From assembly GCA_030524585.1 (NCBI GenBank), contig JAUNGJ010000034.1, positions 1 through 32,620 of the forward strand: a DNA stretch of 32,620 nt, in the 5' to 3' direction. This document shows, one piece after another, positions 31,981 to 32,620 of the stretch. Below the pieces are notes generated by a model. That model searched no databases. It saw nothing but the letters and a program-made list of their open reading frames with translations, and was not told the DNA's origin. Source of the DNA: Eubacteriales bacterium (GTDB lineage Bacteria > Bacillota > Clostridia > Lachnospirales > Lachnospiraceae). Within the stretch, counting starts at the first letter, position 1; each line of letters starts with the position of its first letter. Position numbers and translations under genes: made by a program.

Positions 31981-32620
31981 ATGACAAAGATAGATATTAT
32001 CAGCGGCTTTCTTGGAGCCGGAAAGACTACATTAATTAAGAAGCTTTTAAAAGAAGCATTTCAGAATGAGCAGGTAGTGCTGATTGAGAATGAATTTGGA
32101 GAGATCGGTATTGACGGTGGTTTCCTGAAAGAGGCGGGAATTGAGATTCGTGAGATGAATTCCGGATGTATCTGCTGCTCGCTGGTGGGAGACTTTGGCG
32201 CATCTCTGAAAGAAGTAATCGAGACCTACCATCCGGACCGTATTCTGATTGAGCCATCCGGAGTAGGCAAGCTTTCGGATGTCATCAAAGCTGTGGAGAA
32301 TGTAAAGGACAGTGTAGAGATTCATCTGAACAGCTACACGACCGTAGTCGATGTGAATAAATGTAAAATGTATCTAAAGAACTTCGGGGAGTTCTACAGC
32401 AATCAGGTGGAGACTGCCGGAGCGATTATTTTAAGCAGAACGGATGTGGCGAAGGAAGGCAAGGCAGAAGAAGCAGTAAAGATGCTGCGGGAGATGAACG
32501 CGGATGCAGCAATTATTACGACGCCGATCGATCAGCTGGATGGCGCAAAGATTTTAGAGACGATGGAGCATGTAGATTCTCTTGAGAAGCAGATGCTGGA
32601 AGAGGCGATGCATGATCACC
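31981..32620 (+). CDS. COG0523 (CobW/YjiA-like) GTPase, 3'-truncated by window edge
   Basis: G3E-family P-loop GTPase thought to insert or hand over metal ions (zinc, cobalt, iron or nickel depending on subgroup). The frame opens at ATG 31981 after AGAAGGAG and stays open to the last base, giving 213 codons; the C-terminal domain lies outside the window. Visible: Walker A GFLGAGKTT (residues 9-17), ENEFGEIGIDG, the metal-binding CxCC motif in NSGCICCSL (about 60-68), IEPSGVG, and a base-recognition segment around ILSRTDVAK, where NKxD would normally occur. Which subgroup it is cannot be decided without the C-terminus and neighbours. Confidence 0.92.
   Translation, partial: MTKIDIISGFLGAGKTTLIKKLLKEAFQNEQVVLIENEFGEIGIDGGFLKEAGIEIREMNSGCICCSLVGDFGASLKEVIETYHPDRILIEPSGVGKLSDVIKAVENVKDSVEIHLNSYTTVVDVNKCKMYLKNFGEFYSNQVETAGAIILSRTDVAKEGKAEEAVKMLREMNADAAIITTPIDQLDGAKILETMEHVDSLEKQMLEEAMHDH

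Noticed and set aside
1-32620. CRISPR arrays, tRNA/rRNA genes, insertion sequences or phage genes
   Set aside because: No regularly spaced repeats, cloverleaf genes, transposase or integrase reading frames were seen anywhere in the window.

Overview
The window reads as chromosomal DNA from a low-to-moderate GC anaerobic Firmicute, most likely a gut Lachnospiraceae (Clostridium cluster XIVa) species. The grounds are the fusA-tuf pair at the left edge, strong AGGAGG-type ribosome binding sites, sigma-A promoters of the TTGAAA-N17-TATAAT kind, a small rubredoxin, two galactitol-family phosphotransferase systems (PTS), and a sigma-54 gene with a LevR-type activator. I saw no tRNA, rRNA, CRISPR array or insertion sequence.

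Layout. 1-3446: 3' part of fusA, then tuf with its own promoter and terminator. 3534-4974: a membrane-anchored GH3 N-acetylhexosaminidase. 5029-11298: PTS island 1. A BglG/MtlR-type regulator diverges from IIB-IIC-membrane protein-IIA-BtpA family-epimerase, a gene set like the Escherichia coli sgc cluster, whose substrate is unknown. 11329-12261: aroE on the minus strand. 12416-17310: deoD followed by a tight run of a DUF3783-like protein, a leucine-rich-repeat protein, a vWA protein and a MoxR-type ATPase. 17300-19983: a metal permease, an alanine/glycine:cation symporter and a rubredoxin. 20105-30063: PTS island 2. 30101-31470: rpoN (sigma-54). 31981-32620: the 5' part of a COG0523 (CobW-like) metal-chaperone GTPase, running off the right edge.

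PTS island 2 is the most coherent system here. A LevR-family sigma-54 activator and a PTS IIA lie on the minus strand, and IIB, IIC, a class II aldolase, a small membrane protein, DhaK, DhaL, a zinc alcohol dehydrogenase and a HAD phosphatase lie on the plus strand. The intergenic region between the two arms holds two back-to-back -24/-12 promoters: TGGCAC-N5-TTGC at 23692-23706 (+) and TGGCAT-N5-TTGC at 23496-23510 (-). Between them are repeated AAACACTA half-sites that could be the activator's enhancer. The sigma factor itself is encoded directly downstream of the plus-strand operon.

A plausible pathway (inference) is this: the PTS imports a polyol as its phosphate, the dehydrogenase oxidises it to a ketose phosphate, the aldolase splits it into dihydroxyacetone plus a phospho-aldehyde, and DhaK/DhaL turns the dihydroxyacetone into DHAP. 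That would explain why a dihydroxyacetone-kinase pair is present and a sugar-phosphate kinase is not. Substrate identity cannot be read from the sequence.

Several gene starts were set by ribosome-binding-site or promoter position rather than by the longest open frame: the BglG-type regulator, IIA-1, aroE, MoxR, the metal permease, rubredoxin, the aldolase, DhaK and rpoN.
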